64,000 nt of DNA from Pseudomonas sp. GTDB lineage: Bacteria > Pseudomonadota > Gammaproteobacteria > Pseudomonadales > Pseudomonadaceae. Location of the stretch: NCBI GenBank assembly GCA_030656145.1, contig JAUSOF010000016.1:1-64000 (forward strand), in the 5' to 3' direction. The notes below the pieces were generated by a model, which was given only the letters and a program-made list of their open reading frames with translations, searched no databases and was not told the origin of the DNA. The stretch's first letter is position 1. Every line of letters starts with the position of its first letter. The translations under genes were made by a program, and so were the position numbers. Shown here one piece after another: positions 27,020 through 37,266 of this stretch.

Positions 27020-29179
27020 TCAGATGCGCCGTGCGTAGCGCTTGAGCATGCTCGGCACGTCGAGAATCAAGGCGATACGCCCATCACCAGTAATGGTCGC
27101 ACCGGACATACCCGGGGTGCCCTGGAGCATTTTGCCCAACGGCTTGATCACCACTTCCTCCTGACCGACCAGTTGATCAACGACGAAACCAATGCGCTGG
27201 TTACCGACGGTAAGGATCACCACATGGCCCTCGCCCTGCTCCTCATGAGCCGCGCTGCGGACTAACCAGCGCTTGAGGTAGAACAGCGGCAAGGCCTTAT
27301 CACGCACGATCACCACTTCCTGGCCATCGACCACGTTGGTACGCGACAGGTCGAGGTGGAATATCTCGTTGACGTTGACCAGCGGGAAAGCAAATGCCTG
27401 GTTACCCAGCATCACCATCAGCGTCGGCATGATCGCCAGGGTCAGCGGCACCTTGATGATGATTTTCGACCCCTGGCCCTTGACCGAGAACACGTTGACC
27501 GTGCCGTTGAGCTGGGAAATCTTGGTCTTCACCACGTCCATGCCGACCCCGCGACCGGACACATCAGAGATCTCGGTCTTGGTCGAGAAACCTGGGGCGA
27601 AGATCAGGTTGTAGCACTCGAACTCGTTGAGTCGATCGGCTGCGTCCTTGTCCAGCAGCCCCTTCTCTACGGCCTTGGCACGCAGCACATCGGCGTCCAT
27701 GCCTTTGCCATCATCGGAGATCGACAACAGGATGTGATCACCTTCCTGCTCGGCCGACAACACCACCTTGCCGCCACGCGACTTACCAGAAGCTTCGCGT
27801 TCTTCAGGGGTTTCGATGCCATGGTCGACGGCATTACGCACCAAGTGCACCAGCGGATCGGCCAGGGCCTCGACCAGGTTCTTGTCCAGATCGGTTTCTT
27901 CGCCGACCAGTTCAAGGTTGATCTCTTTCTTCAGGCTGCGGGCCAAGTCCCGAACCAGGCGTGGAAAGCGGCCGAAGACTTTCTTGATCGGCTGCATGCG
28001 CGTCTTCATTACCGCTGTTTGCAGATCAGCGGTCACCACGTCGAGGTTGGACACGGCTTTAGCCATGGCCTCATCGCCGCTGTTGGAGCCCAGCCGAACC
28101 AGACGGTTACGCACCAGCACCAACTCGCCGACCATGTTCATGATTTCGTCCAGGCGCGCAGTGTCTACCCGCACCGTGGTTTCTGCCTCACTCGGCGCTT
28201 GTGCCTTATCGGGGACGGCAGCAACCGGTGCTTTGGGTGCAACGCTCTTGGCCTCGGGTTGTTTAGCCGGCGCAACAGGTGCAGCCGCGACCGCTACGGG
28301 CGGCTTGACGACCGCGGCAGGCTCAACAAACTTGCCTTTGCCATGCAACTGATCAAGCAATGCCTCGAACTCATCGTCGCTAATATCATTGCCTGCCGCT
28401 GGTGCGGCGGGTGCGGCCACCGGGGCCTGCACAACAGCAACGGGAGGCTCTGCGGGTGCGGCGAACTGGCCCTTGCCATGCAACTGATCAAGCAGCGCTT
28501 CGAATTCATCGTCACTGATCTCGTCGCCAGCGGCAGCTACAACGGGCGCGGCGACCGGTGCCGATACCACAGCCGCGGCAGGCGCAGCGAACTGCCCCTT
28601 GCCATGCAACTCATCAAGCAGCGATTCGAACTCGTCATCACTGATCTCGTCACCGCCCACGCTTTTACTCACAGCCTGGACAGCGGGCTCGGCCATGGCG
28701 TCGAGCAACTGCTCGAACTCGTTGTCGATAATGTCGACCACGACCTCAGCAACAACTTCGGCGATAGGCTGCTCGACCGCAACAGCCGCCGCCGGTTCGG
28801 CAAAGCGCGTCAGCGCCGCTAGCAGTTCGCGAGTAGCGGGCGTCGGGGGGACGCGCTCACGCACTTCGGTGAACATGCCGTTGACCGCATCGAGCGCTTC
28901 CAACACTACATCCATTAACTCGGAGTCGACGCGCCGCTCACCCTTGCGCAGGATGTCGAAGACGTTTTCTGCGATATGACAGCATTCCACCAGCTCATTG
29001 AGCTGGAGAAAACCGGCGCCACCTTTGACGGTATGAAAACCGCGAAAAATAGCGTTCAGCAGATTCATGTCATCCGGGCGGCTCTCAAGTTCCACCAACT
29101 GCTCGGACAATAATTCAAGAATCTCGCCGGCCTCAACCAGGAAGTCCTGGAGGATTTCTTCATCGGCGCCGAAGCTCAT
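27020..29179 (-). CDS. cheA: Chemotaxis histidine kinase CheA
   Basis: A 719-aa CheA. It has an N-terminal Hpt domain with the phosphorylated His in [12 protein letters not shown] (near residue 48), then a long linker (about 125-355) with three near-identical acidic repeats of the form ISDDEFE-LLD-LHGKG. The dimerisation domain ([22 protein letters not shown]), HATPase ([24 protein letters not shown]) and C-terminal CheW-like domain follow. ATG 29179 is the real start, and the ORF track adds 60 residues of cheZ-frame sequence. Confidence 0.97.
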   Translation of the reverse strand: MSFGADEEILQDFLVEAGEILELLSEQLVELESRPDDMNLLNAIFRGFHTVKGGAGFLQLNELVECCHIAENVFDILRKGERRVDSELMDVVLEALDAVNGMFTEVRERVPPTPATRELLAALTRFAEPAAAVAVEQPIAEVVAEVVVDIIDNEFEQLLDAMAEPAVQAVSKSVGGDEISDDEFESLLDELHGKGQFAAPAAAVVSAPVAAPVVAAAGDEISDDEFEALLDQLHGKGQFAAPAEPPVAVVQAPVAAPAAPAAGNDISDDEFEALLDQLHGKGKFVEPAAVVKPPVAVAAAPVAPAKQPEAKSVAPKAPVAAVPDKAQAPSEAETTVRVDTARLDEIMNMVGELVLVRNRLVRLGSNSGDEAMAKAVSNLDVVTADLQTAVMKTRMQPIKKVFGRFPRLVRDLARSLKKEINLELVGEETDLDKNLVEALADPLVHLVRNAVDHGIETPEEREASGKSRGGKVVLSAEQEGDHILLSISDDGKGMDADVLRAKAVEKGLLDKDAADRLNEFECYNLIFAPGFSTKTEISDVSGRGVGMDVVKTKISQLNGTVNVFSVKGQGSKIIIKVPLTLAIMPTLMVMLGNQAFAFPLVNVNEIFHLDLSRTNVVDGQEVVIVRDKALPLFYLKRWLVRSAAHEEQGEGHVVILTVGNQRIGFVVDQLVGQEEVVIKPLGKMLQGTPGMSGATITGDGRIALILDVPSMLKRYARRI

Positions 29180-29189
29180 AGACGTGCTC

Positions 29190-29978
29190 CTAAAATCCCA
29201 GGCTGGAAAGCAGATCGTCGACATCATCCTGATTGGATGCGACGTCTTCACGCTTATCGGCATGAATCTGCGGACCTTCACCGTGGGAAGGCTCTTTTTG
29301 TTGTTTTTGTTCCTCACGCAACACGGCGTGGTCATGCTCGATGCCGGCAAAACGGTCAACCTGGCTGGCCATCAGCACCAGCTTGAGCAGGTTGCTTTCA
29401 ACTTCGGTGACCAATTGCGTCACCCGCTTGATCACCTGGCCAGTCAAATCCTGGTAATCCTGAGCGAGCAGAATATCGTTGAGGTGAGCAGACACCTGGA
29501 GGCTGTCGCGCTCACTGCTGGCCAGGAATAGCTCAATACGCTTGGCCAGGTCACGGAAACCCTCCGCGTCCATTTCCCGGCGCATGAAGCGCCCCCAATC
29601 GCCACTCAGACTATGCGCCTCAGTTGCAATACCGCTGCTCAGCGGGGAACTCAGCTCAACCAGGTCCATGGTGCGATTGGCCGCGTTCTCGGTCATCGTC
29701 ACCACATAGTTCAGCCGTTCGGTCGCGTCGGTAATTTGCGACACTTCCTTGGCGTGGGGTACCCGGGGGTCGAGCTGGAAATTGACGATGGCGTTATGCA
29801 GCTCGCGCGTCAGCTTACCAACTTCGTGATACAGACCACGGTCGCGAACCTTGTTGATATCGTTGATCAGTTGCACCGCTTCGCCAAAATTGCCCTGTTC
29901 CAGGCTATCTACCAATTGGCGAGCGTGTATTTTCAGGGTCGACTTGAAGTCACCCTGAGCGGAATCATCGTTTTGCAT
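29190..29978 (-). CDS. cheZ: CheY-P phosphatase CheZ
   Basis: A 262-aa, mostly helical protein. The catalytic region AQDYQDLTGQVIKRV contains the family DLTGQ motif with the attacking Gln. The C-terminal tail QDDVDDLLSSLGF is the CheY-P-binding peptide. ATG 29978 is preferred (GAGGG 5-9 bases upstream). It lies between cheY and cheA, as in other Pseudomonas. Confidence 0.96.
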   Translation of the reverse strand: MQNDDSAQGDFKSTLKIHARQLVDSLEQGNFGEAVQLINDINKVRDRGLYHEVGKLTRELHNAIVNFQLDPRVPHAKEVSQITDATERLNYVVTMTENAANRTMDLVELSSPLSSGIATEAHSLSGDWGRFMRREMDAEGFRDLAKRIELFLASSERDSLQVSAHLNDILLAQDYQDLTGQVIKRVTQLVTEVESNLLKLVLMASQVDRFAGIEHDHAVLREEQKQQKEPSHGEGPQIHADKREDVASNQDDVDDLLSSLGF

Positions 29979-29997
29979 AGTGCCCTCGCGGCAGACA

Positions 29998-30372
29998 TCA
30001 GCCGTTGACCCGCTCAAAGATTTTTTCAATCTTTTCCTTCAGCACCTGGGCTGTGAATGGCTTAACCACATAGCCATTCACCCCGGCTTGTGCAGCCTCG
30101 ATGATCTGATCGCGCTTCGCTTCAGCGGTCACCATTAACACCGGCAGGTGCTTCAGGCGTTCGTCTGCGCGTACCGCACGCAACAGATCGATCCCGGTCA
30201 TGCCTGGCATATTCCAGTCAGTCACCAGAAAATCGAAACTGCCGCTGTGCAGCATTGGCAATGCAGTGGTGCCGTCGTCAGCCTCTGCGGTATTGGTGAA
30301 TCCCAAGTCGCGCAAAAGGTTCTTGATGATCCGGCGCATCGTTGAAAAGTCATCAACGATGAGGATTTTCAT
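29998..30372 (-). CDS. cheY: Chemotaxis response regulator CheY
   Basis: A 124-aa stand-alone receiver domain that signals to FliM/FliN. It shows [15 protein letters not shown], the phosphoacceptor in [13 protein letters not shown] (near Asp 53), Thr in MVTAEA and Lys in YVVKPF. The ORF track begins 81 residues too early, and ATG 30372 matches the family N-terminus. Confidence 0.97.
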   Translation of the reverse strand: MKILIVDDFSTMRRIIKNLLRDLGFTNTAEADDGTTALPMLHSGSFDFLVTDWNMPGMTGIDLLRAVRADERLKHLPVLMVTAEAKRDQIIEAAQAGVNGYVVKPFTAQVLKEKIEKIFERVNG

Positions 30373-30514
30373 GTTTTTGTCCAAGTCGACCTCCGTACAG
30401 TCCCAAACGAACCCAGCACCTGAGCACGCTTTTAATCGTGAAACCGGCCTGACAGGTCGTTGCAAAACCACTGAACGCGCCAGTTTTTTTGTAACGGCCT
30501 GCTGATTTAACTGC

Positions 30515-31261
30515 TTATCTTGCGCGCCATTCCACCAATCGTGCGCGCAGACGTGCGGCACACTGGCTATGTAACTGGCTGACACGCGACTCGCTAACCC
30601 CCAGAACCTCACCAATTTCCTTGAGGTTCAGTTCTTCGTCGTAATACAACGCCAGCACCAACCGCTCCCGCTCGGGCAGGTGGCTGATAGCATCAGCCAA
30701 TGCCGCCTGGAAGCGCTCGTCTTCCAGCTCTCCCGAGGGTTCTGAGTGACTGGAGCTGGCATCTTCACGCAACCCGCCATGTTCGCCGTCCTGCATCAGA
30801 TCGTCGAAACTGAACAGCCGGCTGCCCAAAGTGTCGCCAAGAATGCCGTAGTAATCATCGAGACTCAATTGGAGTTCGGCCGCAACCTCTTGATCTTTAG
30901 CATCACGACCGGTTCTGGCCTCAATTACTCGAATTGCGTCACTGACCATCCGGCTGTTGCGATGCACCGAGCGCGGCGCCCAATCGCCTTTACGCACCTC
31001 ATCAAGCATCGAGCCGCGAATGCGAATGCCGGCAAATGTTTCGAAACTTGCACCTTTACTGGAGTCGTATTTTTTCGAGGCTTCGAGCAGGCCAATCATC
31101 CCGGCCTGAATCAAGTCGTCCACCTGCACATTGGCGGGCAAGCGCGCCAACATGTGATAGGCAATCCGTTTGACCAAGGGCGCATAGCGCTCGATCAACT
31201 GGTGCTGGGCGTCCTGCGTCTGAGCTTTGCTGTACATACGGAGTCCAGAAGCTGCTGTCAT
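30515..31261 (-). CDS. fliA: Flagellar sigma-28 factor FliA
   Basis: A 248-aa sigma factor for class IV genes, including fliC. Regions are clear: 1.2/2 ([40 protein letters not shown]), region 3 and region 4 helix-turn-helix ([23 protein letters not shown]). ATG 31261 overlaps the fleN stop as ATGA and matches the MTAASG N-terminus I recall for Pseudomonas FliA. The anti-sigma factor FlgM is not encoded here. Confidence 0.97.
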   Translation of the reverse strand: MTAASGLRMYSKAQTQDAQHQLIERYAPLVKRIAYHMLARLPANVQVDDLIQAGMIGLLEASKKYDSSKGASFETFAGIRIRGSMLDEVRKGDWAPRSVHRNSRMVSDAIRVIEARTGRDAKDQEVAAELQLSLDDYYGILGDTLGSRLFSFDDLMQDGEHGGLREDASSSHSEPSGELEDERFQAALADAISHLPERERLVLALYYDEELNLKEIGEVLGVSESRVSQLHSQCAARLRARLVEWRAR

Positions 31262-32088
31262 ATGGCCGTATCCGCAGTCGGCTGCTGCACCAGGCGTTCG
31301 ACAAAAAACTCCAGATGGCCGCGCGGGTTGGCCGGTAACGGCCAGGCATCGACTCGTTGAGCTATTGCTTTGAACGCCAGGGAACACTTCGAACGCGGGA
31401 AAGCTTCGTAGACCGCACGCTGTTTCTGCACGGCCTTGCGTACCGATTCATCGTAAGGCACCGCGCCAACATATTGCAGCGCGACGTCGAGGAAGCGGTC
31501 GGTAACCTTGGTCAGCTTAGCAAACAGGTTGCGACCTTCCTGTGGGCTATGCGCCATGTTGGCCAGAACCCGGAAACGGTTCATGCCATGGTCGCGATTG
31601 AGCAGCTTTATCAGTGCATAGGCGTCCGTGATCGAGGTCGGCTCGTCACACACCACTACCAGCACTTCCTGGGCTGCGCGGACGAAGCTGACCACCGAAT
31701 CACCGATACCGGCAGCGGTATCGACGATCAGGACATCAAGGTTGTCACTGATGTCGCTGAAGGCCTGGATCAGGCCAGCATGCTGCATCGGCGAGAGTTG
31801 CACCATGCTTTGCGTACCGGAAGCAGCCGGCACCACACGAATACCGCCGGGGCCTTGCAGCACCACATCGCGCAACTCGCACTCGCCACTGATTACATCG
31901 GCCAGCGTGCGTTTGGCCGTGAGGCCCAGCAACACGTCGATGTTGGCCAGCCCCAGGTCGGCGTCCATCACCATCACCCGCCGACCAAGGTCAGCCAGCG
32001 CCAGCGCCAGATTCACCGACACATTGGTCTTGCCGACGCCACCCTTGCCGCCGGTCACCGCAATCACCTGTACGGGATGCATACCCAT
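31258..32088 (-). CDS. fleN: Flagellar number regulator FleN (FlhG)
   Basis: A 276-aa MinD/ParA-type ATPase that binds FleQ and limits flagella to one per pole. It has deviant Walker A VTGGKGGVGKTNVSVNLA, VMDADLGLANIDVLLG, Walker B VLIVDTAAGIGDSV, and a C-terminal amphipathic region. Start ATG 32088 (MGMHPVQVIAV) fits the family. It is encoded directly after flhF and overlaps fliA. Confidence 0.96.
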   Translation of the reverse strand: MGMHPVQVIAVTGGKGGVGKTNVSVNLALALADLGRRVMVMDADLGLANIDVLLGLTAKRTLADVISGECELRDVVLQGPGGIRVVPAASGTQSMVQLSPMQHAGLIQAFSDISDNLDVLIVDTAAGIGDSVVSFVRAAQEVLVVVCDEPTSITDAYALIKLLNRDHGMNRFRVLANMAHSPQEGRNLFAKLTKVTDRFLDVALQYVGAVPYDESVRKAVQKQRAVYEAFPRSKCSLAFKAIAQRVDAWPLPANPRGHLEFFVERLVQQPTADTAI

Positions 32089-32205
32089 GTTATCTATACA
32101 CCTTGTCTGACTTCGACTGGAACCATGTGGCTGCTGGTAATCCGCCAAACCACTGCCGGGCGCCACGCATTGCCGCATATCGCTGAATCATTACTGCTGT
32201 GGCCA

Positions 32206-33507
32206 TTAGCCGGCGCGCCGTGCCGGATGCTGATAAAGCCCGGCAAACATCTCGGCCATTGTATCTTCGCTCGGGTCTTCCGCGCTTTGCAGTCCCACCG
32301 CACGACTCACCAGTTGATGGCTGCGCGGCACCTGCAAATCGTCCGGAATCCGTGGCCCATCTGTCAGATAGGCTACCGGTAGACGCTGGCCAATAGCCAG
32401 ACCTAAAACTTCACCCAGGCTGGTCGCCTCATCCAGCTTGGTCAGGATGCAGCCGGAAAGGCCACAGCGCTTGTAGCTATGGTAAGCCGCTTTGAGCACC
32501 TGGCTCTGGCTGGTTGCGGCCAGTACCAGATAATTCTTGGCCTTGACGCCGCGACTGGCCAGGGTTTCCAGCTGCATACGCAGGGCGGGGTCACTGGCCG
32601 GCAGGCCGGCACTGTCGATCAACACCACCCGCTTGCGTGCCAATGGGGCCAGGGCCTGGGTCAACGACTGCCCCGGATCGACCAGGGTCACTGGCACATT
32701 GAGAATACGCCCCAGAGTCTTCAATTGTTCCTGGGCACCAATCCGATAGCTGTCCAGGCTGACCAGAGCGACATGCTGGGCGCCGTACTTGAGTACATAA
32801 CGGGCGGCCAGCTTGGCCAGGGTGGTGGTTTTACCCATGCCGGCAGGGCCGACCAAGGCAATCACACCGCCATCTTCCAGCGGCTCCTGCTTAGGCACCT
32901 GGATCGCATGTGCCAGGTGAGCGAGCAACATGCCCCAGGCCTGGCGCGGCTCGGCCACATTCGCCACACGCTCCAGCAATACCCGCGACAGCTCCGCAGG
33001 CAGGCCCATGCGCTGTAGGCGCCGCCAGAGGTTGGCCTGCTGTGGACGACGCGTCTGCATCTGCCCCCAGGCCATGGAACCCAACTGCCCTTCGAGCAAC
33101 TCACGCAAGCCATGCAGCTCCGAGCGCATGGCCTCGATTGCACCCTGGTCACTGGCCGTCATGGGCGCCGGGGCTGCCATGCGCAGCGCGGTGTCCAGGT
33201 TATCGTGTGGTGCCGCCGGCTCTTCAGCAAACAGCTGGCGATCCTTGCTGGCATCGGCTTGAGTACGCGTAACCAGTTCAGCCTGAGCCGAGGCGATACG
33301 CGCCTGGGTCTGGCGCAACTCGGCTTCCAGCGCCGCATTGGGTTGGCGGGCAGGGGCAGCGGGAATCTGGTAGTCCAGTGCGGCAGTCAACTCAACACCA
33401 CCGGCAACCCGGCGGTTACCGATGATCGAGGCGTCCGCGCCCAGCTCATCGCGAACCAGCTTCATGGCTTGGCGCATATCGGCAGCGAAAAAGCGTTTGA
33501 CCTGCAT
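32206..33507 (-). CDS. flhF: Polar flagellar GTPase FlhF
   Basis: A 433-aa SRP-family GTPase that sets the polar site of flagellar assembly. The N-terminal B domain begins MQVKRFFAADMRQAMKLVRDELG, with a variable Gln/Ala-rich stretch to about 160. The NG GTPase domain carries G1 GPAGMGKTTTLAKLA, G2/G3-like DSYRIGAQEQL and VLIDSAGLP, and G4 LTKLDEATSLG. It lies between flhA and fleN, as usual. Confidence 0.96.
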   Translation of the reverse strand: MQVKRFFAADMRQAMKLVRDELGADASIIGNRRVAGGVELTAALDYQIPAAPARQPNAALEAELRQTQARIASAQAELVTRTQADASKDRQLFAEEPAAPHDNLDTALRMAAPAPMTASDQGAIEAMRSELHGLRELLEGQLGSMAWGQMQTRRPQQANLWRRLQRMGLPAELSRVLLERVANVAEPRQAWGMLLAHLAHAIQVPKQEPLEDGGVIALVGPAGMGKTTTLAKLAARYVLKYGAQHVALVSLDSYRIGAQEQLKTLGRILNVPVTLVDPGQSLTQALAPLARKRVVLIDSAGLPASDPALRMQLETLASRGVKAKNYLVLAATSQSQVLKAAYHSYKRCGLSGCILTKLDEATSLGEVLGLAIGQRLPVAYLTDGPRIPDDLQVPRSHQLVSRAVGLQSAEDPSEDTMAEMFAGLYQHPARRAG

Positions 33508-33522
33508 GGCCTGTTACCTCGG

Positions 33523-35652
33523 TTAATTCTGCCCCACCGTAGCGACGATGGTGACCTGCTTGTTGTCCGGGATTTCCTGGTACGCCAGCACATGCACACT
33601 CGGCACTGCCAACCTTGCAAACCGCGAGAGCATCGCCCGAACCGGTCCGGCTACCAGCAGGATCACTGGCTTGCCGAGCATTTCCTGGCGCTGCGCTGCT
33701 TCCACCAGGGAACGCTGCAGCTTCTCGGCCATGCCAGGTTCCAGGAGGATGCCCTCCTCGGAGCCTTGACCGGCCTTCTGTAGACTGTTTAGCAATATCT
33801 GTTCCAACCTTGGCTCAAGGGTGATCACAGGCAGCTCCAGCTCTAGTCCCACGATGCTTTGCACGATTGCGCGAGCCAGGGCGACCCGAACTACCGCGAC
33901 CATCGCGGCGGGATCTTGACTCTTCGGCGCCACGTTGGCGATGGCTTCGGCAATGGTGCGAATGTCGCGCACCGGTACCTGCTCCTGCAGCAGCGCCTGC
34001 AACACCTTGAGCAGGGTCGACAACGACACCAGACCCGGCACCAGTTCCTCGGCCAACTTGGGCGAGCTTTTCGCCAGTTGCTGCATCAGTTGCTGCACTT
34101 CTTCATGGCCAAGCAGCTCGTGGGCGTGCTTGTGCAAGACCTGATTGAGGTGAGTGGCGACCACGGTGCTGGCATCGACCACGGTATAGCCAAGCGATTG
34201 CGCCTGATCACGCTGACCAGGGTCGATCCAGACTGCCTCCAGACCGAACGCCGGATCTTTGGCGGCAATCCCGTTGAGGGTGCCGAATACCTGGCCCGGA
34301 TTGATCGCCAACTCGCGATCCGGGTAGACCTCGGCTTCCGCCACGCTGACGCCCATCAGGGTCAGACGGTAGGCGCTAGGCTGCAGATCGAGGTTGTCGC
34401 GGATGTGCACGGAAGGCATGAGAAACCCCATCTCTTGCGAGAGCTTCTTGCGCACGCCCTTGATCCGCGCGAGCAGTTGCCCACCCTGGTTACGATCCAC
34501 CAGCGGAATCAGCCGGTAGCCGACTTCCAGGCCGACCATGTCCACCGGCATCACGTCATCCCAACCAAGCTCCTTGACCTCCTGGGCGCGCTGGGCCGGT
34601 AACAGCTCCTGCTGACGCTTGACCTCATGCACCTCCTCTTCCTTGACCTTGCGCTGCTTGTTGGCAATCCAGTAGGCGCCGCCGGCGGCGACCAGGCCGA
34701 GACTGATAAAGGAAAAGTGTGGCATGCCGGGCACCAGGCCCATGGCAATCATGATCGCCGCCGCCACGGCCAGGGCACGCGGCGAGGCGAACATCTGCCG
34801 ATTGACCTGGGCGCCCATGTCTTCCGAGCTGGAGACGCGGGTGACCATGATCGCCGCCGCGGTCGACAGCAGCAGCGAGGGGATCTGGGCAACCAGGCCG
34901 TCACCGATGGTCAGCAGGGTGTAGACCTTGCTGGCGTCGGCGAAGCTCAGGTCGTGCTGGAAGATGCCGATGGCGATACCGCCAATCAGGTTGATGAACA
35001 GAATCAGCAGACCGGCAATGGCGTCGCCGCGGACAAACTTGCTGGCACCGTCCATCGAACCGTAGAAGTCGGCCTCCTGGGAGACCTCTGCGCGACGTGT
35101 CTTGGCTTCCGATTGCTCGATCAAGCCGGCATTCAGATCCGCGTCGATCGCCATTTGCTTGCCGGGCATGGCATCCAGGGTAAAACGCGCGCTGACCTCG
35201 GAAATCCGCCCGGCGCCCTTGGTCACCACCACGAAGTTGATGATCATGAGGATGGCGAACACCACGATACCAACCACATAGTTGCCGCCGATCACCACCT
35301 CACCGAAAGCCTGGATCACCTGCCCCGCCGCGCCATCGCCTTCATGACCGTTAAGCAGCACCACGCGGGTGGAGGCGACGTTCAGCGCCAGGCGGAGCAA
35401 GGTCGCCGCCAGCAGGATGGTCGGGAATACCGCGAAATCCAGCGGACGCAAGGCGTAGATGCCAACCAGCAGTACCACGATCGACAGGGCGATGCTGAAG
35501 GTGAACAGCACGTCGAGCAGGAACGGCGGAATCGGCAGCATGACCATGCCGAGCATGACCAGGAGCATCAACGGAATGCCCAGATTGCCCTCGCGCAACC
35601 CGGACAGGTTGCTGCGCACGTTACCGACCATTTGTGAGCGATCTACTGCCAC
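33523..35652 (-). CDS. flhA: Flagellar export gate protein FlhA
   Basis: A 709-aa core subunit of the flagellar type III export gate. The N-terminal half carries about eight transmembrane helices with family motifs GIYALRPLDFAVFPTILLAA, RISEVSARFTLDAMPGKQMA and GDAIAGLLILFINLIGG. The C-terminal half is the cytosolic substrate/chaperone docking domain. Translation appears to start at GTG 35652, because no in-frame ATG fits the family start. It is first in a long operon behind a sigma-54 promoter. Confidence 0.97.
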   Translation of the reverse strand: MAVDRSQMVGNVRSNLSGLREGNLGIPLMLLVMLGMVMLPIPPFLLDVLFTFSIALSIVVLLVGIYALRPLDFAVFPTILLAATLLRLALNVASTRVVLLNGHEGDGAAGQVIQAFGEVVIGGNYVVGIVVFAILMIINFVVVTKGAGRISEVSARFTLDAMPGKQMAIDADLNAGLIEQSEAKTRRAEVSQEADFYGSMDGASKFVRGDAIAGLLILFINLIGGIAIGIFQHDLSFADASKVYTLLTIGDGLVAQIPSLLLSTAAAIMVTRVSSSEDMGAQVNRQMFASPRALAVAAAIMIAMGLVPGMPHFSFISLGLVAAGGAYWIANKQRKVKEEEVHEVKRQQELLPAQRAQEVKELGWDDVMPVDMVGLEVGYRLIPLVDRNQGGQLLARIKGVRKKLSQEMGFLMPSVHIRDNLDLQPSAYRLTLMGVSVAEAEVYPDRELAINPGQVFGTLNGIAAKDPAFGLEAVWIDPGQRDQAQSLGYTVVDASTVVATHLNQVLHKHAHELLGHEEVQQLMQQLAKSSPKLAEELVPGLVSLSTLLKVLQALLQEQVPVRDIRTIAEAIANVAPKSQDPAAMVAVVRVALARAIVQSIVGLELELPVITLEPRLEQILLNSLQKAGQGSEEGILLEPGMAEKLQRSLVEAAQRQEMLGKPVILLVAGPVRAMLSRFARLAVPSVHVLAYQEIPDNKQVTIVATVGQN

Positions 35653-35669
35653 ATCCCTACCCCAGCTGA

Positions 35670-35707
35670 TTCAATCTTTTGACGCTAACCGCGCCTTTGC
35701 CAAGGGG
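35670..35707 (-). promoter_or_regulatory. Leader motif shared with fliE, candidate FleQ site
   Basis: On the minus strand, CCCTTGGCAAAGGCGCGG with TTAGCGTCAAAAGATTGA sits just after the -12 element. A nearly identical block follows the fliE promoter. GTCAAAAGATTGA also resembles the FleQ box GTCAATAAATTGAC. FleQ is known in P. aeruginosa to bind downstream of flhA and fliE promoters, and assignment here is by analogy. Confidence 0.5.
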
Positions 35708-35709
35708 TT

Positions 35710-35725
35710 TGCAAGAAGCTGTCCA
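35710..35725 (-). promoter_or_regulatory. Sigma-54 promoter of flhA operon
   Basis: TGGACAGCTTCTTGCA on the minus strand keeps the invariant GG-N10-GC spacing of sigma-54 promoters (consensus TGGCAC-N5-TTGCA), with the transcript start about 45-50 bases before the flhA start codon. Confidence 0.75.
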
Positions 35726-35765
35726 ACTTTGCCTGCGCGGGTTAAGGGATGAAGGGATGAGCAAG

Positions 35766-36118
35766 CCCCGTAGGATGGGTCGGGGCGCGCAGGTTAGCCG
35801 CCAAGCCGATATTCGCTCAGGACCGCTGGTTGGGCGCGGCGTAACCCATCGCGGCGCCGGGCCTGCTGACGCCATGTCGGGTTACGCGGCGCTCGCAGGG
35901 CTTGGCTAGCGGTAATCCGGCGGTCAGCGCCGCTAACCCGACCTACACGCTAGGCGGGAGAGTAGTCGGCAGACATCAATAGCTCGATGGGTATCGCTAC
36001 GCTCATCACCATCCTACGAACTGTTCCGGCCCCCGTAGGATGGGTTAGCCGCTGAGCCGATTTCGGCCAATACAGCTGTTTGGGCGCGGCGTAACCCATC
36101 GCGGCGTCGGGCCTGCTG
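35766..36118. repeat. REP/REPIN-type repeats between flhB and flhA
   Basis: CGTAGGATGGGT...GCGGCGTAACCCATCGCGGCG occurs twice (35771 and 36031 onward), each with inverted arms that could form a long hairpin. A GATGGGTATCGCTACGCTCA...CATCCTACG unit lies at 35986-36018. The gap 35653-36126 holds no gene apart from these and the flhA promoter. Confidence 0.8.
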
Positions 36119-36126
36119 ACGCCACC

Positions 36127-37263
36127 CTACTCGTCGCGGCGCAAGTCCGCAGGAATCGGCAGGTCTGGCAGCGGCACCGGGCGCTTGCCCTTGCCGGCCT
36201 GGTACTGGCGAATCTGGTAGACGTAAGCCAGTACCTGAGCGACCGCCAGATAGAGGCCGGCGGGAATTTCCTGGTCCAGTTCGGTGGAATAGAACACCGC
36301 CCGCGCCAGGGCTGGCGACTCAAGCAGCATGACCTTGTGTTCCTGGGCGATCTCGCGAATCTTCAACGCAGTAAAATCGCCGCCCTTGGCCAACAACACC
36401 GGTGCATGGCCTTTGGCCGGATCGTATTTCAAGGCGACGGCGAAATGGGTCGGGTTGGTGATCACCACATCCGCCTGCGGCACGGCCTGCATCATGCGGC
36501 GCTCGGCCATCTCACGCTGCAACTGACGAATGCGCTGCTTGACCTCGGGCTTGCCCTCGCTGTCCTTGTACTCGTCGCGCACTTCCTGCTTGGTCATCAT
36601 CATCTTTTGCTTGTTGTCCCAGAGCTGGAACGGCACATCCACCGCCGCAATCAGCACCAGCCCGCAAGCCATCCACAGGGCGCTCCAGCCGACCACCTGG
36701 GCGGCATGCAGGATGGCCATCTCCAACGGCTCATGGGCCATCGCCAGCAAATCGTCGACATTAGCCGACAGCACGGCCAGCGCCACCGCAAGTATCAGGG
36801 TGAATTTGGCCAGCGCCTTGAGCAGCTCGACCAGCGACTTGGCCGAGAACATCCGTTTGAGGCCGGCAAACGGATTCATTCGGCTCATTTTGGGCGCCAT
36901 CGCCTTGGCCGAGAATAGCCAACCACCCAATGAAATCGGGCCGACAATCGAGGCGATCAGCAATGCCAGAAACAACGGCACCAGGGCATCCACCGCTACT
37001 TTGCCGGAGGCCAGCAGCCAGATCATCATGGAGCGTTCATCCATGACCACTTCTCGTGACAGGGAGAAATTACCGCTCATGATCGACATCAGGGCACTGC
37101 CCAGGCTGCCGCCAATGGCCAGCAAACCACCCGCGCCAGCCAGCATGATCGCCAGGGTATTGAGCTCACGGGAGCGGGCAGTCTGGCCTTTTTCACGGGA
37201 CTCACGAATCCGTTTCTCCGTGGGTTCCTCGCTTTTGTCGGCACCGCTTTCCGATTCGGCCAT
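36127..37263 (-). CDS. flhB: Flagellar export apparatus switch protein FlhB
   Basis: A 378-aa export gate protein with four transmembrane helices and a C-terminal cytoplasmic autocleavage domain. The cleavage motif is intact (VVITNPTHFAVALKYD), as is the linker preceding it. N-terminus: MAESESGADKSEEPTEKRIRESREKGQTA-type. The stop lies near a REP array. It is the last gene of the fliLMNOPQR-flhB operon, 3 bases after fliR. Confidence 0.97.
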   Translation of the reverse strand: MAESESGADKSEEPTEKRIRESREKGQTARSRELNTLAIMLAGAGGLLAIGGSLGSALMSIMSGNFSLSREVVMDERSMMIWLLASGKVAVDALVPLFLALLIASIVGPISLGGWLFSAKAMAPKMSRMNPFAGLKRMFSAKSLVELLKALAKFTLILAVALAVLSANVDDLLAMAHEPLEMAILHAAQVVGWSALWMACGLVLIAAVDVPFQLWDNKQKMMMTKQEVRDEYKDSEGKPEVKQRIRQLQREMAERRMMQAVPQADVVITNPTHFAVALKYDPAKGHAPVLLAKGGDFTALKIREIAQEHKVMLLESPALARAVFYSTELDQEIPAGLYLAVAQVLAYVYQIRQYQAGKGKRPVPLPDLPIPADLRRDE

Positions 37264-37266
37264 GGC

